64,000 nucleotides of DNA, from the NCBI RefSeq assembly GCF_033473495.1, contig NC_088938.1, positions 434,001 to 498,000 on the forward strand. Direction: 5' to 3'. The position numbers and the translations under genes were made by a program. Below are positions 52,948-63,602 of the stretch, piece after piece. This DNA is from Cercospora beticola (lineage: Eukaryota > Ascomycota > Dothideomycetes > Mycosphaerellales > Mycosphaerellaceae). The first letter of the stretch is position 1, and every line of letters starts with the position of its first letter. The notes under the pieces were generated by a model. The model saw only the letters and a list, made by a program, of their open reading frames with translations, was not told where the DNA came from and did not search any database.

Positions 52948-53958
52948 ATGCCCAGCATGACCAGCCCCGAGATCGACACGAGAGATTCTGAGAGCCGGAG
53001 CCAGAGGAGGAGGAACGTCAAACGCGCCGTCAATGCACTCCAATCCGCTCTCGCCCAGGGACAGACCATCCCAGACGACACGCTCGAGCAGGCGATCGCC
53101 TTACTCCGTGATGCTCGCGACTTGTCTCCAAAGGCGACATCTCGCCAGCCCTCACCTCAGCAAGGCGCTTCGTCGCGGAGCCACAAGCGAGCATCCAGCG
53201 ATCAATACGATCAACTTACAGTATGGATGCGATTGCGACACACCAGCAAGCCCACTCGAGGCTACCGCGTGCAATATGAAGGCGCATGGACAACAGTAAC
53301 TCCAATCGGCGGCCTCCAAGCCTCCTCCATCTTCCCAAACCCATCGCGTGGCTTCACAGATCTGAAGCTTAAACAACTCACCAACGACCACTTGGACTGG
53401 AATTCTCGACAAGGAAGTCCTTTTATCAGCATATTCACAGATCAAACTCACGCCGAAGACTGGGCTTTGAAGTGGAGCGAGCGGAACGGCGGCAAAACTG
53501 TCAATATTCTGCACATCGAGTGCAACAAAATCACCAGACTGTTCAGCGTTAAGGAAGTTGTCGATAGTCTGGGCATCAATACAGATATGCTTCCGGAGCA
53601 GTACGAAGACGAATATCTCGCCGTCAACCAGGTTCCAGCTGAGGCTATGGTGGAGATACAGCCAATCTTTAGCCAAGCAGCGCTGGACGCCGCGTCAGGT
53701 ATGTGTTCAGCACTCGCAGGTCGCACATCAGACTCAGGCGCACGAGATACTGATATCTATGAAACAACAGCAGAAGAGCAGCGCCTCGCACTGGGCATTC
53801 CTCCCCAAGACGATCAGCACGTCCGAAGATTCAGTCCCGTCAGACCAACCGAACGCCGATCACTAATGCTCGAAGAAGGCGTCGACTTCTCCGCCTACAT
53901 GAACATGAATCGAGACTCGCCAATCGAAGCACATAAAGGAGACATTTCTCCAGTGTGA
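52948..53958 (+). CDS. DUF7587-like protein of unknown function
   Basis: Intronless, 336 aa, from the ATG at 52948 (MPSMTSPEIDTRDSESRSQR). An N-terminal helix pair rich in Arg/Ala/Gln (RRNVKRAVNALQSALAQGQT) and a Ser/Gln linker precede the core. The core reads VWMRLRHTSKPTRGYRVQYE, then DHLDWNSRQGSPFISIFTDQ, HAEDWALKWSERNGGK and VNILHIECNKITRLFSVKEV. The combination of HLxWxSRxxSPFISxFxD and HAxxWALxW is the pattern I associate with the fungal DUF7587 family, whose biochemical role is not established. The tail is rich in Arg, Asp and Pro. It converges with the acidic-protein gene 160 bp away. Confidence 0.7.
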   Translation: MPSMTSPEIDTRDSESRSQRRRNVKRAVNALQSALAQGQTIPDDTLEQAIALLRDARDLSPKATSRQPSPQQGASSRSHKRASSDQYDQLTVWMRLRHTSKPTRGYRVQYEGAWTTVTPIGGLQASSIFPNPSRGFTDLKLKQLTNDHLDWNSRQGSPFISIFTDQTHAEDWALKWSERNGGKTVNILHIECNKITRLFSVKEVVDSLGINTDMLPEQYEDEYLAVNQVPAEAMVEIQPIFSQAALDAASGMCSALAGRTSDSGARDTDIYETTAEEQRLALGIPPQDDQHVRRFSPVRPTERRSLMLEEGVDFSAYMNMNRDSPIEAHKGDISPV

Positions 53959-54117
53959 ACGAGACACGTCACGTTCCGTTCGAAGGCTCAACGATAATTC
54001 AAACGATTTTATTCAAGTCCACGATACCAAGATACCCAGGATCGATGAAAGAAAGACAGGAAAAATGACTTAGCCATTAAACGTATTCTAGCTTCTCGTA
54101 TACAATGACAATTCTTA

Positions 54118-55317
54118 TCAATCGTCCATCTCATGCTCGGAATCCTCGTCCGGACCTGAACTCTCCAGCTCCTCCTCGTCATCCGAAGGCAACAAAGAAT
54201 CCAGGACATCACCCGGATCACCTTGGTCGAAGCTACCAGCCAATTCGTCCATTTCACGAGCCTTGCGTTCGGCTTCAGTCTCCACTGAGCTGTCTTCAAT
54301 CGGCACTCCGCCATCTTCTCCCTCCTCCTCCTCCTCGCCATTTGAGACTTCAGCCGGATCGTACAGAATCCCCAAACTTCCACGTTTCAACTCAGGTGGT
54401 GGCTCGTGTCTGTGATCGTAGTCTGCACCAATCGTGTGAAAAATGCTGAAGTCTCCTGTCTTGGGCTTCGTCTTCAACGTTGAAGAATTTCCTGCTGATC
54501 CTATACTCATCCTTCTCTGCGTACTGCCTGGCCCAGGGATTGGCGGCGGGGGCATCTTTTGCAAATCTGCAGTCTTCACTAGATTCGCTGATCCTGGACC
54601 TCGGACTACGTTGGCTGGATTGTAAGGAATGCCCAAGGCGCCTGTTTCCCACCCTTCTGGTACAACGTTGGGAAGACCTGAGTTGGCGATTGCGTCTCGC
54701 ATTTGCTTCTTTGCTTTGTCGCTGCCTTCGGGGCTTGCGATGTGTCCTTCGCTTTTTCTCTTCTGGCCTCGACTTCCCTCCTGCTGAGCATCCGACATGT
54801 TCTCTTCTTCTTCTTCCTCTCCATCCCACTCTTCCTCCTCCCCCTCTCTACTCCCCTCTTCATCATCCTCCCCACCAACAACAGCCTCACTACCCGGACA
54901 AATCTCCCCTCTCACAACCCTCGCAACTTCCGCCCCACTCCTCACAATTCCCCTCCCATTTTTCCTCAAAACTCTCCTCCGCCTTATCGTAACAGCACTC
55001 GGCCGCCCTTCACGTTCCAAAGTTTTCTCGTGGTATGTGATGATATGTGTACGCAACTGCCGCGCATTATTGAAATCATCCTCATGGCACTCTTCGCAAA
55101 ACCGTTCGCAAGGATAGAGAGTCAGTCGGCCTTCGGTTGGCCAGGTGAGATCTTCTTGGGGGACGTGGTTATAGTGGCATTCTGTGCAAAGGGGGAGAGT
55201 TTCTTCGAGTTCTTCGAAGGACGGAGGGATAGAATTGAGATTGAATTTGGGTTTTTGAGGTTTGACGGGTTCGGGTTGGATTCTTTGCGGAGGGTTGAAG
55301 AATTTGGTGAAGGACAT
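54118..55317 (-). CDS. Acidic protein with Cys/His pairs and a repeated LGI-Y-PA-V motif
   Basis: Intronless, 399 aa from the ATG at 55317 (MSFTKFFNPPQRIQPEPVKP). The N-terminal third contains LCTECHYNHVPQED and YPCERFCEECHEDDF, then RQLRTHIITYH. The Cys and His spacing could bind zinc. A basic patch (TIRRRRVLRKNGRG) precedes long Glu/Asp runs. Two copies of one motif stand out: GALGIPYNPANVVRG (about 238) and GSLGILYDPAEVSNG (about 335). The C-terminus is almost purely acidic (DDEEELESSGPDEDSEHEMD). I do not recognise the family. The composition suggests a nuclear or chromatin-linked protein, but that is inference. Confidence 0.75.
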   Translation of the reverse strand: MSFTKFFNPPQRIQPEPVKPQKPKFNLNSIPPSFEELEETLPLCTECHYNHVPQEDLTWPTEGRLTLYPCERFCEECHEDDFNNARQLRTHIITYHEKTLEREGRPSAVTIRRRRVLRKNGRGIVRSGAEVARVVRGEICPGSEAVVGGEDDEEGSREGEEEEWDGEEEEEENMSDAQQEGSRGQKRKSEGHIASPEGSDKAKKQMRDAIANSGLPNVVPEGWETGALGIPYNPANVVRGPGSANLVKTADLQKMPPPPIPGPGSTQRRMSIGSAGNSSTLKTKPKTGDFSIFHTIGADYDHRHEPPPELKRGSLGILYDPAEVSNGEEEEEGEDGGVPIEDSSVETEAERKAREMDELAGSFDQGDPGDVLDSLLPSDDEEELESSGPDEDSEHEMDD

Positions 55318-55601
55318 AATGATGTTAATGTTGATGCTGATGCTGCTCGAGGTGAGAATATTGCGATGTCGGATGAGGTGGGTGAACACAGTAGGTTGAA
55401 ATTTGCTTCTGTTGTGAGCAAGAGCCGTTGAAGAGAAAGTGAAGGCGCGTGCGAAGGTGATCGAAGATTGGAAGTCGCTTGAATTTGGGTATATCAACAC
55501 ATTTGTGGCTTCCCAAAAGACGCTCCTGCGCCATGCTTTCCGTGACCCAGAACGCCTCCGCTATGCTTCAATTCAATCATGATACAACTTTTGGATCCCT
55601 T

Positions 55602-56783
55602 TTATCGTCCCTCCTCGACTGCTTCAAGATGTCTCTTGAAAGTGAGGGCTTTCTGTTTCAGCAGTCTGATACTATCAATGAAGAGCTCGTCACTGTCGAA
55701 TTGTCCTGAGCTTTCGATGCTGAAAATGAAGTGGTCGCGTATGCGCCCGAGCTTCACTTTGTCTTTGAACTCGTCATACCTCAAGCATTCCCTGCTGACG
55801 GTATCTTTGAATGCGCTCTTCACGACAGCCTTCTTCTGGCCAGTTTCAGCATCGTCCTCAACTCCAATGACGCCCTTCGGAAAGCATTTTTGGAATGCTT
55901 TCGCATCAGCGCCGAGGATCGGCTTCGTGATCTTGATGTCTGGCAACAGCCGATATGAAGCAGTCGCTACTGGTGAGAATTTGGCATGATCGGCGCCAAT
56001 TCCTTTCACGCAATGCATCCTCATGTTGATTCTCTGCCCGGGTCGCAGCTTCGCAATCAGAATGTCTGGGTTCACTGGTCTGATTGCATTCTCGCCAGAA
56101 AAGAGTTCTGGTTGCCTGACACCTTGCGGCTCGAACTGGATCTGATGCGCATAGACGTTGCTGTTCACGTACTTTTCCGTCGGGTCGGTGGATCCTTCTT
56201 TCGCTAGCCTTTTCCCGTCTACACCATCCTCCTCCATAGTCTTCCACCGACACTCGACGTTCAATGTCAAGACGACCGTGTTGTAATCTGAAGGTGTGCT
56301 TGCTGATCGATCTGCGCCCTCCTCTTCTTGCTCCGCCATAAACTGGGCATAAGCGGCGTGATCGCTCTCGGGAGGTGTCTTCTTGAACCAATGCATCCAC
56401 CGCAAGCCCTCTTTGCCACCCTTTAGAGGAATCAGACCCATGCGATGTGCTAGAACCTCATCCTGAATGATGCTCGTGTTGTCGAACATGTAGACATCCT
56501 CGATGGCGAGAGTAGGAAGTTCTGCAAGCAGAATTCGTCGAAAGGCATTTGCGATGCTGGCATCTACCCCGACGAGCGAAAAAGCCGAGTCGAACTGCTT
56601 GTTGTGGTGAAATTGGATCTGGAGGTTTTGGCGAAATCGTTCGAGATTCCATGTGTCGTCCTGCGCGGGTCCATAGTGCCCAGGAACGTCGGTGGATGCA
56701 ACGTTGGAGACAGTCTCGGCGTTGACATTGACGATGCGCCGCTGCTCCAGCTGCTCCTTGGTCAGAGGCGCCCACGACGGCAT
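55602..56783 (-). CDS. RPC40: RNA polymerase I/III subunit RPC40 (AC40)
   Basis: Intronless, 393 aa. The alpha-motif is clear: FSLVGVDASIANAFRRILLA, ELPTLAIEDVYMFDNTSIIQ and DEVLAHRMGLIPLKGGKEGL. The insert domain with MHWFKKTPPESDHAAY is followed by LRPGQRINMRMHCVKGIGAD and HAKFSPVATASYRLLP. The C-terminal RIRDHFIFSIESSGQFDSDE completes the dimerisation domain. AC40 pairs with AC19 to nucleate assembly of both Pol I and Pol III. The length matches the family. It is divergent from the complex I 49 kDa gene, with 264 bp between starts. Confidence 0.95.
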   Translation of the reverse strand: MPSWAPLTKEQLEQRRIVNVNAETVSNVASTDVPGHYGPAQDDTWNLERFRQNLQIQFHHNKQFDSAFSLVGVDASIANAFRRILLAELPTLAIEDVYMFDNTSIIQDEVLAHRMGLIPLKGGKEGLRWMHWFKKTPPESDHAAYAQFMAEQEEEGADRSASTPSDYNTVVLTLNVECRWKTMEEDGVDGKRLAKEGSTDPTEKYVNSNVYAHQIQFEPQGVRQPELFSGENAIRPVNPDILIAKLRPGQRINMRMHCVKGIGADHAKFSPVATASYRLLPDIKITKPILGADAKAFQKCFPKGVIGVEDDAETGQKKAVVKSAFKDTVSRECLRYDEFKDKVKLGRIRDHFIFSIESSGQFDSDELFIDSIRLLKQKALTFKRHLEAVEEGR

Positions 56784-57047
56784 GGTGCAAGAGTGAGTGA
56801 TTCGCAGTGTCAGCGCATGTGTCGCAAAGCAAAGGCGTCCCTCAAAAAATGTTGTCGAAGCTGCTGGCTCTGCACCACTCGATAAGCAGGGATCTTCGGC
56901 AGCAAGCGAGCGGGTCGGACCTTGCAGGTCGCAGCTTCCTCGTCGTCAATGACATTTGGACGGGCAGGTATTGGCCACCGCAGCCAGCACGTCTCGCACT
57001 CTCCGCTCCGCCCTTTGCTGCGTGTCTGCCATTGCCCATCAGACACC

Positions 57048-58509
57048 ATGGCAGCCTCTCTCACCCGGCTGATGGCCAATGGCGCCCGACGGGCTGCCTG
57101 GGCCCCGACACACGCCGCGCCGCGCTCCTCCCTGCGAGCTCTTTCCACCACTCCCGCACGACGATATGCGACGCCGCACGAGGCAGCAAACCCCAACGCC
57201 ACTCGCCTGGTGGCCGCAGACCCAGCGTCTTTCGGCTCAGGGCAGTACGACAATCTCCCCTCCGACGATGCGAAGAGCCCGGACGAGCGCAAGATCCGCC
57301 ACTACACGGTCAATTTCGGTCCTCAACATCCTGCTGCTCACGGTGTGCTGCGATTGATTCTCGAGCTCAATGGAGAAGAAATCATTCGCGCAGACCCCCA
57401 CGTGGGTTTGCTACATCGTGGCACGGAGAAATTGATCGAGTACAAGACATATCTGCAAGCACTTCCATATTTTGACCGTCTGGACTACGTTTCCATGATG
57501 ACGAACGAGCAATGCTTTTCGCTGGCCGTGGAGAAACTATTGAACATCGAAATCCCAGAGCGAGCGAAGTGGATAAGGACCTTGTTCGCTGAAATCACCC
57601 GTATCCTGAACCACCTCATGTCTGTCCTTTCACACGCTATGGATGTTGGTGCTCTGACACCTTTCTTGTGGGGTTTCGAGGAGCGTGAGAAGCTTATGGT
57701 AAGGCGTGGCACGGACTTGTGTAAAACAAGGCTGATCTGACAATGTGCAGGAATTCTACGAACGTGTTTCTGGTGCTCGTCTTCACGCCGCATATGTCCG
57801 ACCTGGTGGCGTTTCACAAGATCTGCCAGTCGGCCTCCTCGACGATATCTACCAATGGGCGACACAGTTCGGCGACCGCATCGACGAGACCGAGGAGATG
57901 TTGACTGACAACCGTATCTGGATCGGCCGAACAAAGGGCGTCGGTGTCGTGAGCGCCAAGGATGCCCTCGAGATGTCCTTCTCTGGTGTCATGCTTCGTG
58001 GATCTGGTGTGCCATGGGACATCCGAAAGTCGCAACCATACGACGCATATGACCAAGTTGAATTCGACGTCCCAGTCGGTGTGAACGGAGACTGCTACGA
58101 CCGCTACCTGTGCCGTATGGAGGAGTTCCGACAGTCACTTCGCATTATTCACCAATGTTTGAACAAGATGCCAGCCGGTCCGATCAAGGTTGAAGATTAC
58201 AAGATCGCGCCTCCCCCACGTGCCGCCATGAAGGAGAACATGGAGGCGCTTATTCACCACTTCTTGCTTTACAGCAAGGGATACACCGTGCCTCCTGGCG
58301 AGACATATTCCGCCATTGAGGCACCAAAGGGTGAGATGGGTGTCTTCGTTGTCAGTGACGGAAGCGAGCGACCATACCGATGCAAGATTCGCGCGCCTGG
58401 ATTTGCACATTTGGCATGTTTCGACCAAGTTAGCAGAGGGCACTTGCTCGCTGACGCTGTGGCAATTATCGGTACAATGGATCTTGTGTTTGGTGAGGTG
58501 GACAGGTAG
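57048..58509 (+). CDS. NADH:ubiquinone oxidoreductase 49 kDa subunit (NDUFS2)
   Basis: Exons 57048-57698 and 57751-58509 (52-nt intron) give 469 aa. The N-terminal approximately 40 residues are an Arg/Ala mitochondrial presequence ([20 protein letters not shown]) ending near TTPARRYA. The core begins [20 protein letters not shown]. It has the quinone-site HPAAHG His, the [20 protein letters not shown] segment, [15 protein letters not shown], and a C-terminal [20 protein letters not shown] ending GEVDR as expected. This peripheral-arm subunit forms much of the ubiquinone-binding cavity of complex I. Confidence 0.96.
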
Positions 58510-58987
58510 TCAAGTTGGTCCGAGTGAGGATGACAGCAGCACGGGTGTGTACATATGTCACAACATACCAGGCGTTTTGTGGCGCTGTGCGCGCGAGCGT
58601 TAATTCTGTTTGACGCTGATGTAGAGATTACATGAAGACCAAAAGATTTTATTTTGTGCAAAGTTTTCCGCGTTTACCTCCAGGTTCCAATATTCACTGC
58701 TGGTCCGACGCAGCATGCACTGGCAATGTCTTCATAAAGGCGCGATTTAAGCACATTCATGAAGTTGTAGAAGTCGGACAGTGGGAGACCAACAGAAAAA
58801 CTCGCTTCAGACATGATCCATCATTCGATTATCCGTTTCTATGGTATCGTGGACGCCAACGTCTTACTCGACAGACCTCTCTAAGCACAATGCGACATTG
58901 TCGAAACGCCAGAAACGCCAGACACCTTTTTGTACCATTCATGCCGCCGTGAACGCCATACAGCTCGCAATGCATCGCACCAGTGAA
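58510..58987. other. Intergenic between convergent genes
   Basis: The 3' regions of the complex I subunit gene and NOG1. No gene seen. Confidence 0.4.
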
Positions 58988-60973
58988 CTAACGAGACCGA
59001 GTGCTGCCCATACCACGCTTACCAGCCAGCAGCCACTTGCTCTTGCTGGCAGTTGTGTGGCGATCGGCTTCACCTTGTCTCGCCATACGGTTCATCTTCT
59101 TTTGACCCAGCTTAGCCATGCGCTCTGCATTCGTTCTCGATGTCTCGTTCGTGACACCGTCTTCTCTCCTGTTCACTCTGCTCTGACTGCGGACTCTGGC
59201 CACTGACAAGCTGCGAGCCAGACGTTGTCGAGGCGTCTCGTCGAGTTCCATAGCGTCGTCTCCACCAGCCATTGAAGCATCTTCTGTAGGCGCCCGACTC
59301 CTACCACGAGGTCTGGAAGCCGCGCGAGCACGTTCTTGGATTGCTGAAGTATCGTACCCAGCATTTTGTAGCGCAGCATCCATCTTCTCCATGTCGACTG
59401 CTTTCTTCGACCGGGGTATCACCGCTCTGTTCTTCAAGCTCTTGCGCATCTTGTTCTCGTTGCGGATCAGCTGTCTCTTCTCCCGGATGAGCTCAGCCTT
59501 GAACGCAATGTCCGCCTCCTCGGCATCCTCAATCTCCTCATCTTCATCGTATACGCCATCTGCCTCTCGTGCTTCCTCCTCTTCCTCCAATGCCTTGAGC
59601 TTTTCCTCGATATCTGGATCGAAATAATCGTAAACGTTCTTGCCGTTGAGCACTTCAGGAATTCTGTCGTTCTTCCACTCGTCATCTTCCAAAAGATATT
59701 GATCTCTGAGGTTGACGTTGAAAACTCCAGCGCCGCCATTCTCCTCTTCGATCTCGCGCATCAACTTCTTTCTGTTCGGGTCGTCCTTGTCGTACTTGAT
59801 CTTGCGAAGAGCAGCCTCTGGAATCGAAGGCTCCCACTTGACGCCTCCGAGTGGCTGTGCGACGTGAATACGCTTGAGAACATCTCCCATGCGACCAGTG
59901 ATCTCGCCTGCAGTGTTTGTGCCAGCCTGCAGCTTCTGTGCATTGCGCTCCGCGAGGAGTCTGTCGCAAGCAGCATTTCGCACGTTCATGAGGCCCTCGG
60001 TCGTAGTGCATGAGAGTTGCAGAATTTCCACATTTGCACTCTTAGCAAGGTTTTGCAGCTTTTCTTGCGTTTCCGCATCCAGATCTTCTGGCCTCATCAC
60101 GTCGATCTTGTTGATCACGATGAACACAAGCTTGTTCGCGAAGAGAGGCTTGATGCTCTCGAAAAGTGCAATTTGTGCGTGCACGCTGTAACCGCACTGC
60201 TCACTCAAATCCATGAAGTACATAATCGCACTCCTCAAGTGAGCAATAGCCGTGATACTTTGCATTTCGATCGTGTTCATCTCTTCAAGTGGGTGGTCCA
60301 GAATACCGGGTGTATCGATCGCCTGGAAACGCAGCATCTTGTAGTCGAAATGTCCAACAAACAAGCTCTTCGTTGTGAAAGCATATGGCTGCACATCAAC
60401 ATCTGCACGAGAGATGTTCTTGAGGAAACTCGATTTGCCGACGTTTGGGTAGCCGCAAATGAGCAGTGTACGTGTGTTGGGATCGATGCTGGGCAGACGG
60501 CCAAGATGCTGTCGCACTTGCTCGAGGTATACCAAAGGATCCTTCAGTCTTTTGCAAATCGTGGCCATGCGACCCAACGCCGCACGCTTGAGCTGTTTGC
60601 ATTGGTACAGCGATTGACCATATTTAAGCAGGCGGACGTAGTCTCTTGACACAGTCTCGATCAAGCCCTTCGCGGTGTTCAACTGGCCCAGCGCAATTCG
60701 GAAGTGGTCCGCATCGTAGAGGGTATTGAGGAGATCTTTGTGGAACGGGTGGATGTCTGCTAGGCGTGGAAAACCGTCGAGGATGGCCGACAATTTCTCG
60801 GAGAAGGTCTCTGCTGTGTATTTGACCTTTCGCATGTAGAAAGCTCTAATACGAGTGATTTTGAAGCCGGCACGAATTTGTGTCGGCAGTCGTCGCTGTG
60901 TTCGGGACAGGACGATGTCCAGGAACTCCTGCGACGTCGGCACCGGCGCGATATCCTTCCATGTCGTCTTCAT
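58988..60973 (-). CDS. NOG1: Nucleolar GTP-binding protein 1 (60S assembly GTPase)
   Basis: Intronless, 661 aa from the ATG at 60973 ([20 protein letters not shown]). The N-terminal helical bundle includes [20 protein letters not shown]. The GTPase domain has G1 [10 protein letters not shown] (174), G3 [14 protein letters not shown] (220), a G4 NKID motif in [16 protein letters not shown] and the NOG-type [12 protein letters not shown]. The C-terminal half is charged, with long Glu/Asp and Lys/Arg runs. The end is basic ([18 protein letters not shown]), as in yeast Nog1, where the tail inserts into the nascent peptide exit tunnel. It is a shuttling 60S pre-ribosome factor. Confidence 0.95.
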   Translation of the reverse strand: MKTTWKDIAPVPTSQEFLDIVLSRTQRRLPTQIRAGFKITRIRAFYMRKVKYTAETFSEKLSAILDGFPRLADIHPFHKDLLNTLYDADHFRIALGQLNTAKGLIETVSRDYVRLLKYGQSLYQCKQLKRAALGRMATICKRLKDPLVYLEQVRQHLGRLPSIDPNTRTLLICGYPNVGKSSFLKNISRADVDVQPYAFTTKSLFVGHFDYKMLRFQAIDTPGILDHPLEEMNTIEMQSITAIAHLRSAIMYFMDLSEQCGYSVHAQIALFESIKPLFANKLVFIVINKIDVMRPEDLDAETQEKLQNLAKSANVEILQLSCTTTEGLMNVRNAACDRLLAERNAQKLQAGTNTAGEITGRMGDVLKRIHVAQPLGGVKWEPSIPEAALRKIKYDKDDPNRKKLMREIEEENGGAGVFNVNLRDQYLLEDDEWKNDRIPEVLNGKNVYDYFDPDIEEKLKALEEEEEAREADGVYDEDEEIEDAEEADIAFKAELIREKRQLIRNENKMRKSLKNRAVIPRSKKAVDMEKMDAALQNAGYDTSAIQERARAASRPRGRSRAPTEDASMAGGDDAMELDETPRQRLARSLSVARVRSQSRVNRREDGVTNETSRTNAERMAKLGQKKMNRMARQGEADRHTTASKSKWLLAGKRGMGSTRSR

Positions 60974-61514
60974 CGTGGCGGTGTTCGAATGGAGGAGTGG
61001 TGGTTTGACGGCGGCGTGGCAAGGCACGGCAGTGGACGAGACTGCCAGACGCAGAAAGATTTCACTATCTAATCGCCAGGCTTGGCAGGGCCCGAGTAGG
61101 CTAGGGTACCGGGCCGACATGCGGCCTTCAGCATCGCAGCTGCACTTTGCTCCGACAACTGTTGATAGTAATGATACATTTTGCAGATTACATTCTCATC
61201 GTTCTCTGTGAACGGGCTCCCAGTGTGCGAAGAATGAGAGCCCCGTGATGACTTACCTCCAAGGGTTCAGTCGTGATCGCAAACAAAATTGTGCCCGTGA
61301 AGCAAGCCTCGCTGCATGGACCTCCGCCAAGCCAAATGTGATAACCTGGTCTCGTTTCCGCAACATCCATCTCACTTCTGATCTCTCGCACGAATGAATA
61401 CCAGACGAGAGTATCATCAAACCACATCTTGAGACCAAAGTCCCATCGGAGGCCCAAAGAAAAACTCTCCTTCCACCGCATACAAGAAATCACTCAGGAG
61501 TTTCAAAGCACAAG
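60974..61514. other. Divergent intergenic region, NOG1/EXPERA gene
   Basis: The promoters of both genes. The open frame upstream of the NOG1 ATG has no ATG of its own and is leader. No further gene is seen. Confidence 0.4.
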
Positions 61515-62107
61515 ATGGCGCCACTTTCATCCCGCAAGAAAGATATACTCTATCTCACTTTCTTCTTAATCCACATCCCAATAGTCTTCAGTAAGCGAGC
61601 CAGAATAATCTCTTCTCATCACCTCTCACGCATGTCTTCACCCACTAACAATATCTTTTCCTACCACAAACAGTTGTAGACATCTACCCCCTCTATCCCA
61701 CCCACATCATCCCCTCCTTCATGACAGAACTCCGGACCTGGTACATCGCGACCTACCGCGACCAATTCTTCGTCTCCCCACCAGCCTGGTTCACGCTCTA
61801 CGCCTGGATGGAACTTCTCTACCACGTGCCACTTTCAGTCTGGGCTGTGGGAGCATTGGTTCGCGATGATCCTTTGGTACCGTTGCATTTGCTCGTCTAT
61901 GCAATGCAAACTGCCATCACGACGGCGACGTGCGTGGCGGATTTCCTGAGCTGGAAGGGACATAGTGCTGCGGAGAAAGTGGAATTGGGCAAATTGTATG
62001 TGCCATATTTGGCGTTGAGTGTTTTCATGGGGTTGGACATGTTTGGCAGATTGAAGAGGAGGCTGGGAGGAAGAATTGTGGAGGGAAGATTGAAGAAGGG
62101 GAACTGA
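61515..62107 (+). CDS. EXPERA-domain membrane protein (TMEM97/sigma-2-receptor type)
   Basis: Exons 61515-61590 and 61674-62107 (83-nt intron) give 169 aa. The join forms the first helix, DILYLTFFLIHIPIVFIVDI, followed by YPLYPTHIIPSF. Further helices are WFTLYAWMELLYHVPLSVWA, HLLVYAMQTAITTATCVADF and YLALSVFMGLDMFGRL. The acidic W-x-E and helical layout match the EXPERA fold shared by emopamil-binding protein and TMEM97. These are ER membrane proteins that bind sterol-like ligands. The basic tail KRRLGGRIVEGRLKKGN resembles an ER-retention-type end. The substrate is unknown. Confidence 0.85.
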
Positions 62108-62377
62108 GCAATGGTTGCAAGTGAGTGTTTGAGGTGATCTCGATTCTGTTACGAATGGGTATCTTTTTGCTTCCAGCTGCTACGGGCAAGGAAGCTGCGA
62201 GGAAAGAACAGATGAAGCTATTTCGCTAATGCTCGACTTCCCAATCCTTGTAAACCTGAGTTGTTTTTTGCTTTGCAAGTGAACGACTAGCGCAATCTCC
62301 GAACACAATTGCTTGTAAGTCATGTCCCTCGCCACGTAGCAGCGTATCTTCTGTGCGAAACGAAGGCAAATGCAAAC

Positions 62378-63602
62378 TTAATCCTTCCTCCTCCAGTTTC
62401 CACCAAAGTCCCTGGTCGGCTGCGGTCCTTGCTCCCGCTGTTGCTGGAACCTCCTTGGCGAGTCCTGTCCCTCTCTCTGCTGCTGGAATCGTGGCTGGTA
62501 GCCGCCACCGAACCGCTCTCCTTGCGAGAATCCACCAGCTGGTCTCTCCCTTGCGAACTTGATGACATAGGTACCACCGTTTGGCGTAGGTGATCCGTTC
62601 ATGGCTTCCACCGCACGCTCAGCTTCCTCCTGTCTCTCGAATGTTGCAAAGCAGTAGTGGTGGTTTCCAGATTCGATTTGTTTCGACTCGTGGGGCACGA
62701 TGAGTTTGCTGACTTCCTTGATGTCCAGGCCGGCGAAGAGTTCGCGGATCTGGTTGTCGAGTTCTGCTTGAGACTCGATTGCTGGAAGACCAGAGATGAA
62801 GACTCTGGTGGATGCAGGAGGCGGCGGTTGTGGCTCCCGGTCTACAGGTCCAGTGCTCCTCTTGCCCTTCGCAGGACTAACGCGGTAAGTGCCATCGTGA
62901 GGTGTGGGTCTGCCATTGAGACACTTGACTGCATCAGCTGCTTGCTCCGGTGTGGCAAGATCCACAAAGCAGTAGTTCGACGACCCATTATCGTTTCCGT
63001 TAATGGAGTGAGGCGAGATAAGTTTGCTAATGGCTTGGACCTCGTACTCTGCGAAGAGTGATCTGATCTCCGCCTCAACAGATTGCTGATCTGGCAATTG
63101 TGGCAAACCACCAACATAAACGCGTTTTGGGTCCTCTCCTTGCGATTGCGATTGAGAATAGTTGTCGTTGCGATTCCAGCGATCTGTGGAGTACGAGCTC
63201 CCGTTCGCGTTACCGGTTGGGCCTTCGCGCGGGCGCCAGCCGCGTTGTTCGAAAGACCTGTTTGGCGTTCTCTCGCCGTTCGGGTTGGATCGGCGCTCAG
63301 TCTTGGGGTTGATGCGAATAGGTCTGCCCAGAAGATCGATGCCTTGAAGGCTGCTCATCGCTCGGTCGGCATCTTCTTGGCTTCGAAACTCCACGAAACA
63401 ATAGCTTGGGTTGCGCCCGGAGAAAGAATCGATGGAGATGTCAACTTTTGTGCTGCGAATCCTGTCAGTCGCAACAAAATGGATAAACTTGAACCCAAAC
63501 ACACATTTCGAAGTTGTTGTCGGCGAAGAGCTTCTCGATGTCCTCACGCTGCGCAGAGTAAGGCAAATTGCCGACGTAGAGTCGGGGGCTGTCGTAGGCC
63601 AT
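62378..63602 (-). CDS. Three-RRM RNA-binding protein with Arg/Gly/Gln tail
   Basis: Exon 1 (63602-63505) and exon 2 (63452-62378) give 390 aa. The first RRM spans the splice: MAYDSPRLYVGNLPYSAQRE (RNP2), then NNFEI-TKVDISIDSFSGRN and PSYCFVEFRSQEDADRAM (RNP1). The second RRM has KRVYVGGLPQLPDQQSVEAE and SNYCFVDLATPEQAADAV. The third has TRVFISGLPAIESQAELDNQ and HHYCFATFERQEEAERAV. Both carry an unusually long loop between helix 1 and strand 2. The linkers are Gly/Asn/Ser-rich and the tail is Gln/Arg/Gly-rich with repeated RFQQQRE units. The domain set recalls fungal gene-expression regulators of the Nrd1/Msa family, but I do not assign a name. Confidence 0.85.
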
